From JAUJNH01 sp038253125 (lineage in GTDB: Bacteria > Actinomycetota > Acidimicrobiia > Acidimicrobiales > JAUJNH01): 64,000 nucleotides of DNA. The notes under the pieces were generated by a model, which saw nothing but the letters and a program-made list of their open reading frames with translations, ran no database searches and had not been told where the DNA came from. Shown in pieces: positions 1-8,420 of this stretch (position 1 is the stretch's first letter; every line of letters begins with the position of its first letter). The position numbers were made by a program, and so were the translations under genes. The stretch spans positions 67,196 to 131,195 of the forward strand of contig JBBSHM010000001.1 of the NCBI GenBank assembly GCA_038253125.1, read 5' to 3'.

Positions 1-2
1 TG

Positions 3-3000
3 GCTCACGATGTCGCCGCCTTTCTTGGAGCCGACGCCGTCTCCACGTTCCCGGGGTGGGAGACGCTGCCCTTCGAGCGGATCAGCCCGGCGGTCGAGAC
101 CATGGGTCGCCGGCTCGAGGCGGTGTGGCGGCTGCGCCACGACCCTCCGAAGGTGCTGGTGGCCGCCGTGCGGGCCCTTGTCCAACGCCTCGGCCCGCAC
201 GTCGAGGATGCGGAGCCGATCCTGGTTCGCCCGGGCCAGCGCCTCGACCTGGACGAGCTGATGGCCCGCCTCGTGCGCATGGGCTACCGGCGGGAGCACC
301 AGGTCGAGCACCGGGGCGAGGTCGCCGTCCGGGGCTCGATCGTGGACGTGTTCAGCTCCACCGGAGACGTCCCCGTGCGCATCGACCTGTGGGGCGACGA
401 GGTGGACCGGCTCACCGCCTTCGACGTGGCCGATCAGCGGTCGAAGGGGGATCTGGCCGAGGTCTGCATCTTCGGCGCCCGGGAGCTGGTGCCTACCGAC
501 GAGGTGCGGGCGCGGGCCCGGGCTCTGATCAGCCGCGAGCCGTGGGGTCGGGAGCAGTGGGAGCGGCTGTCCGAGGGTCTTGTGTTCGAGGGCATGGAGT
601 CGTGGCTGCCGTGGCTGACCGCCGAAGACGCCGCCGGCCCGGGGGGCGCAGCGCCGCACGCGCTGCCCGACCTCCTGCCGGCAACAAGCCTGGTCCTGCT
701 GTTCGAGCCCCGCAGGCTGCGGGACCGGGCCGCCGAGGTGCTGGACGAGGAGCAGGCGCTGGCCGCCTCGCTGGCCACCACCTGGGGCGTGCCCGGCGGA
801 GACCTGCCCCGGCTCCACCTGCGGTTCGAGCGACTGCTGGCCAACTCCAGCGCGCCGGTGTGGACGGTCTCCTCGGTTCCCGCCCCGCCGGGCGGTGGCG
901 ACGCCGAGGTGACGAGGTTCGAAGCCTCGGCCTGGGAGCCCGTCGCCGGTGATCCCGATGCCATCGTCCGCCACATCGGGCGCCTGCTGGCCGCCCGCTA
1001 CCGCATCGTGGTGGCCGCCGACGGCGGCGGCACCGCCGCCCGCCTGGGCCGCAGCCTGGCCGACGCCGGGATCGACGCTCCGCTCCGCCGGCTGGACGAC
1101 CCGGCGCTGGCGCTCCCCGGCATCAGCGTCGTCGTCGAGCCGCTTGACCGCGGGGTGGTGCTGCCGGCCCTCAAGCTGGCGATCCTGGCCGAGCCGGACC
1201 TGACCGGCCGCCGCCGGGCCCACCGCAAGGTTCGTGCCCGCCCCCGTTCCACCGAGGGCTTCTTCGACGCCCTGGAGCCCGGCGACCACGTCGTGCACCA
1301 CCACCACGGGGTCGGCCGGTACAAGGCGATGGTGCGCCGGGCCCTGATGGGCGGACCCGAGCGCGACTACCTCGTCATCGAGTACCGCGACGGCAGCCTC
1401 CACCTCCCCTCCGACCAGATCGATCTGATCCGGCCCTACTCGGGCGGAGAGCAGCCGTCGCTCAACCGGATGGGCGGCTCCGACTGGTCGAAGACAAAGG
1501 CCCGGGTCCGCTCCGCCGCCCGGGAGATCGCCCAGGAGCTGGTGGTGCTCTACCAGCGGAGGCTGCAGACCCCCGGCTTCGCCTTTTCGCCTGACACCCC
1601 ATGGCAGAAGGAGCTTGAGGACGCCTTTCCGTTCACCGAGACCCCCGACCAGGACAAGGCGATCGCCGAGACCAAGGCCGACATGGAGGAGCCCCGGCCG
1701 ATGGACCGGCTGGTGTGCGGCGACGTCGGCTTCGGCAAGACCGAGGTCGCCATCCGGGCCGCCATGAAGGCGGTGCAGGATGGCAAGCAGGTGTGCGTGC
1801 TGGTGCCGACCACTCTGCTCGCCAACCAGCACCACATGACCTTCTCCGACCGCTTTGCCGGGTTTCCGGTGCGGGTGGAGGTCTTCTCCCGCTTCCTCAC
1901 CGCCGCCCAGGCCCGCAAGGTGCAGCAGGCCGTCGCCGCCGGCGAGGTTGACATCGTGATCGGCACCCACAAGCTGCTGGCCAAGGAGGTGACGTTCAAG
2001 GACCTCGGGCTGCTCGTGATCGACGAGGAGCAGCGCTTCGGGGTCACCCACAAGGAGCAGATGAAGCACCTGCGGGCCAACGTCGACGTGCTGACCCTGA
2101 CGGCCACGCCGATTCCCCGCACCCTGGAGATGAGCCTCACCGGCATACGGGACCTGACCCTGCTGAACACCCCGCCGGCCGAGCGCAAGCCGATCCTCAC
2201 CTATGTCGGCGAGACCGACGAGCGGGCCGTGGCCGAGGCCATTCGGCGCGAGCTGCTGCGCGAGGGCCAGGTGTTCTTCGTGCACAACCGCGTTCAGGAC
2301 ATCCAGCGGGTGGCGGTCTCGCTGCGCGAGCTGGTGCCGGAGGCCAGGATCCTGGTGGCCCACGGCCAGATGGACGAGGGCAGCCTGGAGCAGGTCGTCT
2401 TCGACTTCTCCGAGGGCAAGGCTGACGTGCTCGTGTGCACCACGATCATCGAGTCGGGCATCGACATGCCGACGGTGAACACCCTCGTCGTCGACCGTGC
2501 CGACCTGCTCGGCCTGGGCCAGCTGCACCAGATCCGGGGCCGGGTGGGGCGGTCGGGGCAACGGGCGTACGCCTACCTGTTCCACCCCCGGGACAAGGTG
2601 CTCACCGAGGAGGCCTACGAGCGGCTGAAGACCATCGGAGAGCACACCGAGCTCGGCAGCGGCTTCAAGATCGCCATGCGCGACCTTGAGATCCGCGGCG
2701 CCGGGAACCTGCTGGGCGGCAACCAGAGCGGCCACATAGCCGCCGTCGGCTACGACCTGTACGTGCAGATGGTGAGCGAGGCGGTGGCCGAGCTAAAGGG
2801 TGAGGTGCCGAAGGTCCCGGCCGAGGTGAAGCTGGAGGTGCCGGTGGACGCCAACCTGCCGACGAGCTACATAGCCCGCGACGACGTGCGCCTGGAGGCA
2901 TATCGCCGGCTGGCGTCGGTCACCGACGACGCCCAGGTCGATGACATCCGAGCCGAGTGGGAAGATCGTTTCGGTCCTCTGCCGCCAGCCGCCGAGGGAC

Positions 3001-3311
3001 TGGTGGCCGTGGGTCGGCTGCGGGCCGAGGGCTTCCGCACCGGGGTGCGCGAGGTGGTGGTGGCCAAGGGGGCGGCGGGCGGCATCGTCGGCCCCACCGT
3101 GCGCATCGCGCCCATCCAGCTGAGGACCAGCCAGCAGCTGCGCCTGCGCCGCCTCCACCCCAAGGCGGTGTGGAAGGAGGAGAGCGGACAGATGGTCGTC
3201 CCCCTGCCGAAGAAGGTGGAGGGCCTCGACCTGTGCCTGTGGATCATCGACCTGCTCCGCACGCTGATCCCGGTCGAGGCCGTGGCCGCCACGGCCGCCG
3301 CCTCGTCGTGA
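3..3311 (+). CDS. mfd: Transcription-repair coupling factor Mfd (5' end outside window)
   Basis: This is the superfamily 2 DNA translocase that displaces RNA polymerase stalled at lesions and recruits UvrA. The frame is already open at base 3, upstream of the first ATG (102), and reads through a FPGWETLPFERISP segment typical of the Mfd UvrB-like N-terminus, so roughly the first 50-80 residues are missing. About 1102 residues are visible. In order they show the UvrB-homology region, the RNA-polymerase-interaction domain (GDHVVHHHHGVGRY near nt 1281), Walker A GDVGFGKTEVA (near nt 1720), the DEEQ box (nt 2022), motif III TATPIPRTL (nt 2100), helicase motif VI QIRGRVGRSGQ (nt 2528) and the C-terminal TRCF domain. 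It overlaps mazG by 4 nt, suggesting translational coupling. Identity is secure. Confidence 0.97.
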   Translation, partial: AHDVAAFLGADAVSTFPGWETLPFERISPAVETMGRRLEAVWRLRHDPPKVLVAAVRALVQRLGPHVEDAEPILVRPGQRLDLDELMARLVRMGYRREHQVEHRGEVAVRGSIVDVFSSTGDVPVRIDLWGDEVDRLTAFDVADQRSKGDLAEVCIFGARELVPTDEVRARARALISREPWGREQWERLSEGLVFEGMESWLPWLTAEDAAGPGGAAPHALPDLLPATSLVLLFEPRRLRDRAAEVLDEEQALAASLATTWGVPGGDLPRLHLRFERLLANSSAPVWTVSSVPAPPGGGDAEVTRFEASAWEPVAGDPDAIVRHIGRLLAARYRIVVAADGGGTAARLGRSLADAGIDAPLRRLDDPALALPGISVVVEPLDRGVVLPALKLAILAEPDLTGRRRAHRKVRARPRSTEGFFDALEPGDHVVHHHHGVGRYKAMVRRALMGGPERDYLVIEYRDGSLHLPSDQIDLIRPYSGGEQPSLNRMGGSDWSKTKARVRSAAREIAQELVVLYQRRLQTPGFAFSPDTPWQKELEDAFPFTETPDQDKAIAETKADMEEPRPMDRLVCGDVGFGKTEVAIRAAMKAVQDGKQVCVLVPTTLLANQHHMTFSDRFAGFPVRVEVFSRFLTAAQARKVQQAVAAGEVDIVIGTHKLLAKEVTFKDLGLLVIDEEQRFGVTHKEQMKHLRANVDVLTLTATPIPRTLEMSLTGIRDLTLLNTPPAERKPILTYVGETDERAVAEAIRRELLREGQVFFVHNRVQDIQRVAVSLRELVPEARILVAHGQMDEGSLEQVVFDFSEGKADVLVCTTIIESGIDMPTVNTLVVDRADLLGLGQLHQIRGRVGRSGQRAYAYLFHPRDKVLTEEAYERLKTIGEHTELGSGFKIAMRDLEIRGAGNLLGGNQSGHIAAVGYDLYVQMVSEAVAELKGEVPKVPAEVKLEVPVDANLPTSYIARDDVRLEAYRRLASVTDDAQVDDIRAEWEDRFGPLPPAAEGLVAVGRLRAEGFRTGVREVVVAKGAAGGIVGPTVRIAPIQLRTSQQLRLRRLHPKAVWKEESGQMVVPLPKKVEGLDLCLWIIDLLRTLIPVEAVAATAAASS

Positions 3312-4621
3312 CGCCGGCCCCGGCGGTGGGCACGCTCGGGACGGTCGTGGTCGTCGGGCTCGGACCGGCCGGTCCCGACTTGCTCTCCGCCGCCGCCCAC
3401 GCCGCGTTCGCCGCCGTCGATCCGCCGGCCCGCATGCTGCGCACGTCCCGCCACCCTTCTGCGGCGGCCGTCGGGGCGGGGTCCACCTTCGACCACCGCT
3501 ACGAGTCGGCCACGACGATGGACGAGGTCTATGGCGGTATCGTCGATGACCTGGTGGCCGCCGCCGCCCGGTGGGGCCGGGTGGTGTACGGCGTGCCCGG
3601 CTCGCCCCTGGTGGCCGAGCGCACCGTCGAGCTCCTGCGGGTGCGGGCATCACAGGGCGACATCGCCCTGGAGGTGGTGCCGGCGCTCAGCTTCCTGGAC
3701 CTAGCTTGGGTCCGGCTCCGGATCGATCCCGTGGCTGCCGGGGTGCGCCTGGTGGACGGCAGCCGCTTCGCCGTCGAGGCCGCTGGCGAGCGCGGTCCTC
3801 TGCTGGTGTCCCAGACCGACTCGTCGTTCACGCTGTCCGAGGTGAAGCTGGCGGTCGAGGACGGTCCGGTGGTCACCGTGCTGCAGCGCCTCGGCCTGCC
3901 CGACGAACGGGTCGTCGAGGTGGCCTGGGCCGACCTCGATCGTGAGGTCGAAGCGGACCACCTGACGACGCTGTGGGTGCCGAGGCTGACTGCTCCCGTC
4001 GGAGCCGAGCTGCAGCGCCTCAGCGCCACCGTGCGCTCCCTGCGGGAGCGCTGCCCGTGGGACCGCGAGCAGAGCCACCAGAGCCTCACCCGTTACGCCG
4101 TCGAGGAGGTGCACGAGGTGGTCGAGGCCATCGACGCCCTGGGCGACGACCCCGGCGCCGACGAGATCGACGCCCTGTGCGACGAGCTCGGCGACCTGCT
4201 GTTCCAGGTCTTCCTGCACGCCGCCATCGCCGAGCAGGCCTGCTGGTTCAGCCTGGCCGACGTCGCCGCCGGCGTCGATGCCAAGCTGGTGCGCCGCCAC
4301 CCGCACGTGTTCGCCGGCCTCGCCGTCACCGACGCGGACGAGGTGGTGCGCAACTGGGACGCCCAGAAGCGGATCGAGCGGCCCGAGCGCACCGGGCCGC
4401 TGGACGGGATCCCCGCCGGGCTGCCGGCGCTCCAGCTGGCCACCAAGGTGCTGCGCCGCGCTGGTGCCCTCTCGGGCGGTGCAGGCCCGAAGAACGGCGG
4501 CCCGAAGAGCAAGGAGGAGGAGGCCGGCGAGGAGCTGCTCGAGGCGGTTCGGCGCCTGGGCGGCGGCGGCGTCGACCTCGAAGCCGCCCTGCGCCGAGCG
4601 GTGCGCCGCCACTTCGGCTGA
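3308..4621 (+). CDS. mazG: MazG-family nucleotide pyrophosphohydrolase fused to a tetrapyrrole-methylase-like domain
   Basis: MazG hydrolyses (d)NTPs to NMP and PPi, cleaning the nucleotide pool. The GTG start overlaps the mfd stop (GTGA), which fixes the start and gives 437 aa. Residues ~12-200 look like the SAM-dependent tetrapyrrole (corrin/porphyrin) methylase fold (VVVVGLGPAGPDLL, VVYGVPGSPLV), as in YabN-type fusions. Residues ~230-350 are the MazG domain, with ERCPWDREQSH, the metal-binding EEVHEVVEAID helix and DELGDLLFQVFLHA. A K/E/G-rich linker and a short helical tail close the protein. The methylase-like half usually has no proven activity in such fusions. The mfd-mazG-eno order is common in actinobacteria. 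Confidence 0.93.
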   Translation: MTPAPAVGTLGTVVVVGLGPAGPDLLSAAAHAAFAAVDPPARMLRTSRHPSAAAVGAGSTFDHRYESATTMDEVYGGIVDDLVAAAARWGRVVYGVPGSPLVAERTVELLRVRASQGDIALEVVPALSFLDLAWVRLRIDPVAAGVRLVDGSRFAVEAAGERGPLLVSQTDSSFTLSEVKLAVEDGPVVTVLQRLGLPDERVVEVAWADLDREVEADHLTTLWVPRLTAPVGAELQRLSATVRSLRERCPWDREQSHQSLTRYAVEEVHEVVEAIDALGDDPGADEIDALCDELGDLLFQVFLHAAIAEQACWFSLADVAAGVDAKLVRRHPHVFAGLAVTDADEVVRNWDAQKRIERPERTGPLDGIPAGLPALQLATKVLRRAGALSGGAGPKNGGPKSKEEEAGEELLEAVRRLGGGGVDLEAALRRAVRRHFG

Positions 4622-4671
4622 CCGGTCGGTAGCGTGCCGACCAGCCCGCCCGCCCTACCAGGAGGCCACCA

Positions 4672-4902
4672 GTGACAGACCCAGCGTGGGACGTGCAGGA
4701 GGTGGGCATCTGGTACGACATCACGGCCCGCGCCACCTGCCCGCGCTGCGGGCAGGCCTTCGAGGAGCGGTCGCAGCGGCGCCGGGCGGCCGGCCGGCCT
4801 GACACCCCGCCGCTCGAGCTGCGGGTGGTCGACGCGACCGGCGTCGAGCTGGTGGCGCCAGGCATGTTCCTGCCGATCGCCACCCACCGCTGCCCGGGGT
4901 AG
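4672..4902 (+). CDS. Small conserved hypothetical protein with a CPRCG knuckle
   Basis: This is a 76-aa acidic protein of unknown function. The GTG start has a strong AGGAGG Shine-Dalgarno at 4660-4665, six bases upstream, which supports a real gene. It carries one zinc-knuckle-like CPRCG near residue 24 and ends in HRCPG, so the two cysteine groups could form a single metal site. There is no signal peptide or membrane segment. It sits 50 nt after mazG and probably shares its transcript or uses the TAGCGT -10-like element at 4630. I do not recognise a named family. Confidence 0.7.
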   Translation: MTDPAWDVQEVGIWYDITARATCPRCGQAFEERSQRRRAAGRPDTPPLELRVVDATGVELVAPGMFLPIATHRCPG

Positions 4903-4989
4903 CACCGAAGGAGCTTGGGAAGGTTCTGGCTGCTGTCAGCGTCAGAGTGGCGTGGGTCCACCAACTTCACCTGCCGGTTCGGATTGACT

Positions 4990-5544
4990 GTGAACGTGGC
5001 GACGGCGCCGGCTCGGCTGGGCAACCTCGAACAGGCGCGAGGCGGCGACCACCGCGCCTTCTGCGTGCTCCTGCGCAGGCAGGACGAACGGATGCGGGGC
5101 CTGGCCTGGAAGCTGCTGGGTGACACCGAGCGCATGGACGACGCCCTCCAGGAGGCGTACCTGAAGGCATGGAGGTCGATCGGCGGCTTCCGGGCGGACG
5201 CTGACTTCGGCACCTGGCTGTACCGGATCACCTACAACGCCTGCATGGATGAGCTGCGCCGCGGAGCCGCCCGCCCGGCGCCGCACGCCTGGCACGACAC
5301 CGCCGACCAGCCGGCGGTGTTCGGGTCGGGTCCCGAGGCGACCGTGGTGGCCTCCGACTGGGTCTCCCGCCTGCTTGCCTCGCTGCCCGCCGACCAGCGG
5401 GCTGCGGTCGTCCTTGTCGACGGCGAGGGCTTCGACAACAAGGCGGCGGCCGACATCTTGGGCGTCGCCGTCGGCACCGTGGCCTCCCGCCTGTCCCGAG
5501 CCCGGGCCACGCTGCGGGCCGGCCGCCACGAGGAGGACCGATGA
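4990..5544 (+). CDS. ECF-type RNA polymerase sigma factor
   Basis: This is a group 4 sigma factor directing RNA polymerase to an unknown stress or envelope regulon. With the GTG at 4990 it has 184 aa. Sigma2 carries DALQEAYLKAWRSIGGFR and FGTWLYRITYNACMDELRR; sigma4 carries LPADQRAAVVLVDGEGF and the helix-turn-helix NKAAADILGVAVGTVASRLS. The start is uncertain. A TTG at 4915 is also in frame, but the AAGGAG there is only about 3 nt away, so I prefer 4990. Its stop overlaps the ATG of the next gene (ATGA), a membrane protein that probably restrains or senses for it. A second such pair lies at 36.8-38.3 kb. Confidence 0.88.
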   Translation: MNVATAPARLGNLEQARGGDHRAFCVLLRRQDERMRGLAWKLLGDTERMDDALQEAYLKAWRSIGGFRADADFGTWLYRITYNACMDELRRGAARPAPHAWHDTADQPAVFGSGPEATVVASDWVSRLLASLPADQRAAVVLVDGEGFDNKAAADILGVAVGTVASRLSRARATLRAGRHEEDR

Positions 5545-6569
5545 ACGATCCCTGGAGCGATCAGACCGAGCCCGACGGCGTGCCTGACGGCGAGGCCGAC
5601 CCGGCGGTGACCGCCGCCCTGGCTTCGATGGCGCCGCCCTCGCACGGCTACGGCTTCTGGGCCACCGTCGAGGCCCGTCTGCCGCCGGGCCCGGCGGCCG
5701 GAGCCCTGCCCCCGGCGACGGCCGGCGAGCCCCCCCGGACGCCCGGAGCGCCGCCCCCGACGGAGCCGCCGTACCCGCCTCTGTCAGCGGGGGAGCCGGG
5801 GTTGGCCGAGCTCTCCCCGGCTCCACGACGAGGGCCGGCAGGCTGGTGGGTTGCTGCCGCCGTTGCCGCCGGTCTGGTCGTGGTCGCCGCCGCCGCAGCC
5901 ATCATCATCCGCCCGGGAAGCACCGCCGTTGCCACCAGGCCGGTCGCCGCCGACGTGCCGCAAACCTCGACGACGTTCGTCATCCCGCTTGTCACCACCG
6001 TGCCGTCGGTTACGACGACGACGACGGCGGCGGCGCCGTCGACGACGACCGTGTTCCCCGTCAGCCCGCCCCGCACGACGGCACCCACCACCGCACCAGC
6101 CCGCACCACAACGACGGCCAGGCTCGCCAGCCTCACCCTCTCACCCGACGGCCTGGGACCGCTCCACCTCGGGATGACCCCCCAGGAGGCCACGGCCACA
6201 GGAGCAGTCGGCCCCTTCCAGCCCTCCGAGATCAACCCGGCCAGCGGGTGCGGTTCCGCCAGCCCGGCCAGCGCCTACCAGTCCGGCGACTTCTCCACCC
6301 TGTTCCTGAACGGCCGGCTGGCCCGCATCTATGTCAGCGCCGGCAGCCGCCTGCGCACGCCCCAGGGGATCGTCGTCGGCACCGCCCTGTCCCGCCTGGC
6401 CACCGTGCCTGGCACCCGTACCGAGAGCCCTGAGCCCTACGGCGCCGGCACCAACGTAGACATCCTGACCGGCGACACCGGCTACCAGTTCACCGTCGAG
6501 AACGGAGTCGTGACCACCTGGTCGGTCGGCACCAAGGCCGGCCTGGATACCCCCGAAGGCTGCGCCTGA
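5541..6569 (+). CDS. Single-pass membrane protein paired with the ECF sigma factor (putative anti-sigma/sensor)
   Basis: This 342-aa protein has a short cytoplasmic N-terminus containing HGYGFWATVEARLPP, a Pro-rich stretch, and one transmembrane helix at about residues 100-120 (GWWVAAAVAAGLVVVAAAAA). A Thr/Pro-rich extracytoplasmic linker and a C-terminal domain of ~130 residues follow. The C-terminal domain contains LGPLHLGMTP, TPQGIVVGTAL and a closing cysteine (EGCA). Coupling to the sigma gene by ATGA and the cytoplasm-membrane-sensor layout suggest an anti-sigma role, but no zinc-binding anti-sigma motif is visible, so that is inference. The C-terminal domain resembles that of the lipoprotein at 39683-40453. 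Confidence 0.75.
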   Translation: MNDPWSDQTEPDGVPDGEADPAVTAALASMAPPSHGYGFWATVEARLPPGPAAGALPPATAGEPPRTPGAPPPTEPPYPPLSAGEPGLAELSPAPRRGPAGWWVAAAVAAGLVVVAAAAAIIIRPGSTAVATRPVAADVPQTSTTFVIPLVTTVPSVTTTTTAAAPSTTTVFPVSPPRTTAPTTAPARTTTTARLASLTLSPDGLGPLHLGMTPQEATATGAVGPFQPSEINPASGCGSASPASAYQSGDFSTLFLNGRLARIYVSAGSRLRTPQGIVVGTALSRLATVPGTRTESPEPYGAGTNVDILTGDTGYQFTVENGVVTTWSVGTKAGLDTPEGCA

Positions 6570-6573
6570 GTCA

Positions 6574-6595
6574 TCTGACCGGTGGTGTGGTCAGA
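6574..6595 (+). terminator. Possible terminator hairpin after the ECF/partner pair
   Basis: TCTGACC (6574-6580) and GGTCAGA (6589-6595) form a perfect 7-bp stem with an 8-nt loop, starting a few bases after the stop at 6569. No T-run follows, as is usual in high-GC actinobacteria. It separates this unit from eno. Confidence 0.45.
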
Positions 6596-6682
6596 GGTTG
6601 AGGTAGGCGGCGCTGCTGACCACGGCGCGGTGGCGGTTTCCTCTAACCTGGCCCCAGCAGCCACAGGAGCCACATCAGAACC

Positions 6683-7984
6683 ATGAGCCAGATCGAAGCA
6701 GTGCTCGGCCGCGAGGTCCTCGACAGCCGGGGGAACCCGACGGTCGAGGTCGAGGTCGCTCTGGTGTCAGGGGCCACGGGCCGGGCCATCGTCCCCTCCG
6801 GCGCCTCCACCGGCGCCCACGAGGCGGCCGAGCTTCGCGACGGGGGGGCCCGCTACGGGGGCAAGGGCGTGCGCCAGGCCGTCGAGCACGTGAACAACGA
6901 GATCGCCGACGCCCTGTTCACCTACGAGGCCCTGGACCAGCGGGTGGTCGACGACATCCTGCTTGACCTGGACGGCACCCCCAACAAGTCCCGCCTCGGG
7001 GCGAACGCCATCCTGGGTGCCAGCCTGGCCGTGGCCAAGGCGGCGGCCGCCGAGCTCGGTCTGCCGCTGTACCGCTACGTCGGGGGCCCGAACGCCCACG
7101 TGCTTCCGGTGCCGATGATGAACGTCCTGAACGGCGGCGCCCACGCCGACAACTCGGTCGACTTCCAGGAGTTCATGATCGTGCCCGTCGGCGCCGCCTC
7201 GTTCTCCGAGGCGTTGCAGTGGGGGGCCGAGGTGTACCAGGCCCTGAAGGCGGTTCTGCACGACAAGGGCCTGTCGACGGCGCTCGGTGACGAGGGTGGC
7301 TTCGCCCCCAGCGTGCCCAGCAACGAGGCGCCGCTGCAGCTGATGGTCGAGGCCGTCGAGCGGGCCGGCCGCAGCCTGGGCGACGAGATCGGCTTCGCCC
7401 TCGACCCGGCGTCCTCGGAGTTCTTCTCCGACGGCGCCTACCGGCTGTCCGGCGAGGGCAGAGTGCTGTCGTCGGACGAGATGGTCGCCGTCTACGTCGA
7501 GCTGTGCGCCCGCTACCCGATCATCTCCATCGAGGACGGCATGGCCGAGGACGACTGGGCCGGGTGGGCAACCATCACAGCCGAGCTCGGTGACCGTGTG
7601 CAGTTGGTGGGCGACGACCTGTTCGTGACCAACGTCGAGCGCCTGCAGCGGGGGATCGACGAGAACGTGGCCAACTCGATCCTCATCAAGGTCAACCAGA
7701 TTGGCACGCTCACCGAGACCCTCGACACCGTCGACCTGGCCACCCGCAGCCGCTACACCTCGATGATCAGCCACCGCTCGGGCGAGACCGAGGACGTCAC
7801 CATCGCCGACCTGGCCGTGGCCACCAACTGCGGGCAGATCAAGTCGGGCGCCCCGGCCCGCTCAGACCGGGTGGCCAAGTACAACCAGCTGCTGCGCATC
7901 GAGCAGGGCCTGGGGCCGAGCGCCCGCTACCGGGGCCTGGCGGCGTTCCCCGCCGTCAAGGGGCGAGGCGGCAGACAGCAGTGA
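6683..7984 (+). CDS. eno: Enolase (2-phosphoglycerate dehydratase)
   Basis: Enolase interconverts 2-phosphoglycerate and phosphoenolpyruvate in glycolysis and gluconeogenesis. The 433-aa length is standard. The N-terminal VLDSRGNPTVEVEV, the mobile loop PSGASTGAHEA, metal ligands in DEGGFAP, SIEDGMAEDDW and GDDLFVTN, the catalytic-lysine segment ILIKVNQIGTLTE, and SHRSGETED are all present. An ATG start follows CAGGAG in the leader, and a TAACCT -10-like element lies at 6644-6649. The stop overlaps the GTG of the ftsB-like gene (GTGA), the arrangement typical of actinobacteria. Confidence 0.98.
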   Translation: MSQIEAVLGREVLDSRGNPTVEVEVALVSGATGRAIVPSGASTGAHEAAELRDGGARYGGKGVRQAVEHVNNEIADALFTYEALDQRVVDDILLDLDGTPNKSRLGANAILGASLAVAKAAAAELGLPLYRYVGGPNAHVLPVPMMNVLNGGAHADNSVDFQEFMIVPVGAASFSEALQWGAEVYQALKAVLHDKGLSTALGDEGGFAPSVPSNEAPLQLMVEAVERAGRSLGDEIGFALDPASSEFFSDGAYRLSGEGRVLSSDEMVAVYVELCARYPIISIEDGMAEDDWAGWATITAELGDRVQLVGDDLFVTNVERLQRGIDENVANSILIKVNQIGTLTETLDTVDLATRSRYTSMISHRSGETEDVTIADLAVATNCGQIKSGAPARSDRVAKYNQLLRIEQGLGPSARYRGLAAFPAVKGRGGRQQ

Positions 7985-8376
7985 CCGGCAAGCCGCGCCT
8001 GGCCGCCCTGGCCGGAAACCACCGTCTCCGGCGGCTCTTCGTCGTCTCCCTCGTGGTGGTCGGCATCCTGTTCACCTTCGCCAACCCGGCCCGTACCTGG
8101 AACGACCAGCGTCAGGAGATCGTGGCCGCCCGCGAGCGCAACGCGGTGCTCGACCAGCAGACGAAGGGCCTGCAGGCCCAGGCCGACACGCTGTCGAGCG
8201 ACGCCGAGGTGGAGCGCCTGGCCCGCGCCGAGTACGGCCTTGTGAAACCGGGCGAGGAGGCCTTCTCCATCCTCCCGGCCCCCGGCGCCGCCCCATCGCC
8301 CCCGCAGCCGCCACCCCCGCCCAAGCCCCGCTCTGGTTGGCACTCCCTCTGGGAAAAGGCGAAGTTCTGGGACTGA
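7981..8376 (+). CDS. FtsB/DivIC-type septum formation initiator
   Basis: FtsB/DivIC proteins are bitopic divisome components that bridge FtsQ and FtsL. This one has 131 aa: a short basic cytoplasmic N-terminus, one transmembrane helix at about residues 20-37 (LFVVSLVVVGILFTFAN), an extracytoplasmic coiled coil (RQEIVAARERNAVLDQQTKGL), the VERLARAEYGLVKPGEEA motif typical of the family, and a Pro-rich tail ending in a Trp-rich peptide. The GTG start overlaps the enolase stop, and eno-ftsB-DUF501-ppx is a classic actinobacterial order. Here an opposing gene interrupts it. Confidence 0.9.
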   Translation: MTGKPRLAALAGNHRLRRLFVVSLVVVGILFTFANPARTWNDQRQEIVAARERNAVLDQQTKGLQAQADTLSSDAEVERLARAEYGLVKPGEEAFSILPAPGAAPSPPQPPPPPKPRSGWHSLWEKAKFWD

Positions 8377-8420
8377 GGCCGTCGAGTCGCTAATACCGTC
8401 TGCTCGGGCTCCTTGCCAGA

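Noticed and set aside
4915..4989. TTG start for the first ECF sigma factor
   Set aside because: The Shine-Dalgarno is only about 3 nt from the TTG and the extra residues do not look like sigma2; the GTG at 4990 is preferred, though not certain.
6767..7774. 335-aa frame antisense to eno
   Set aside because: It is a shadow of the enolase codons, without motifs or ribosome binding site.
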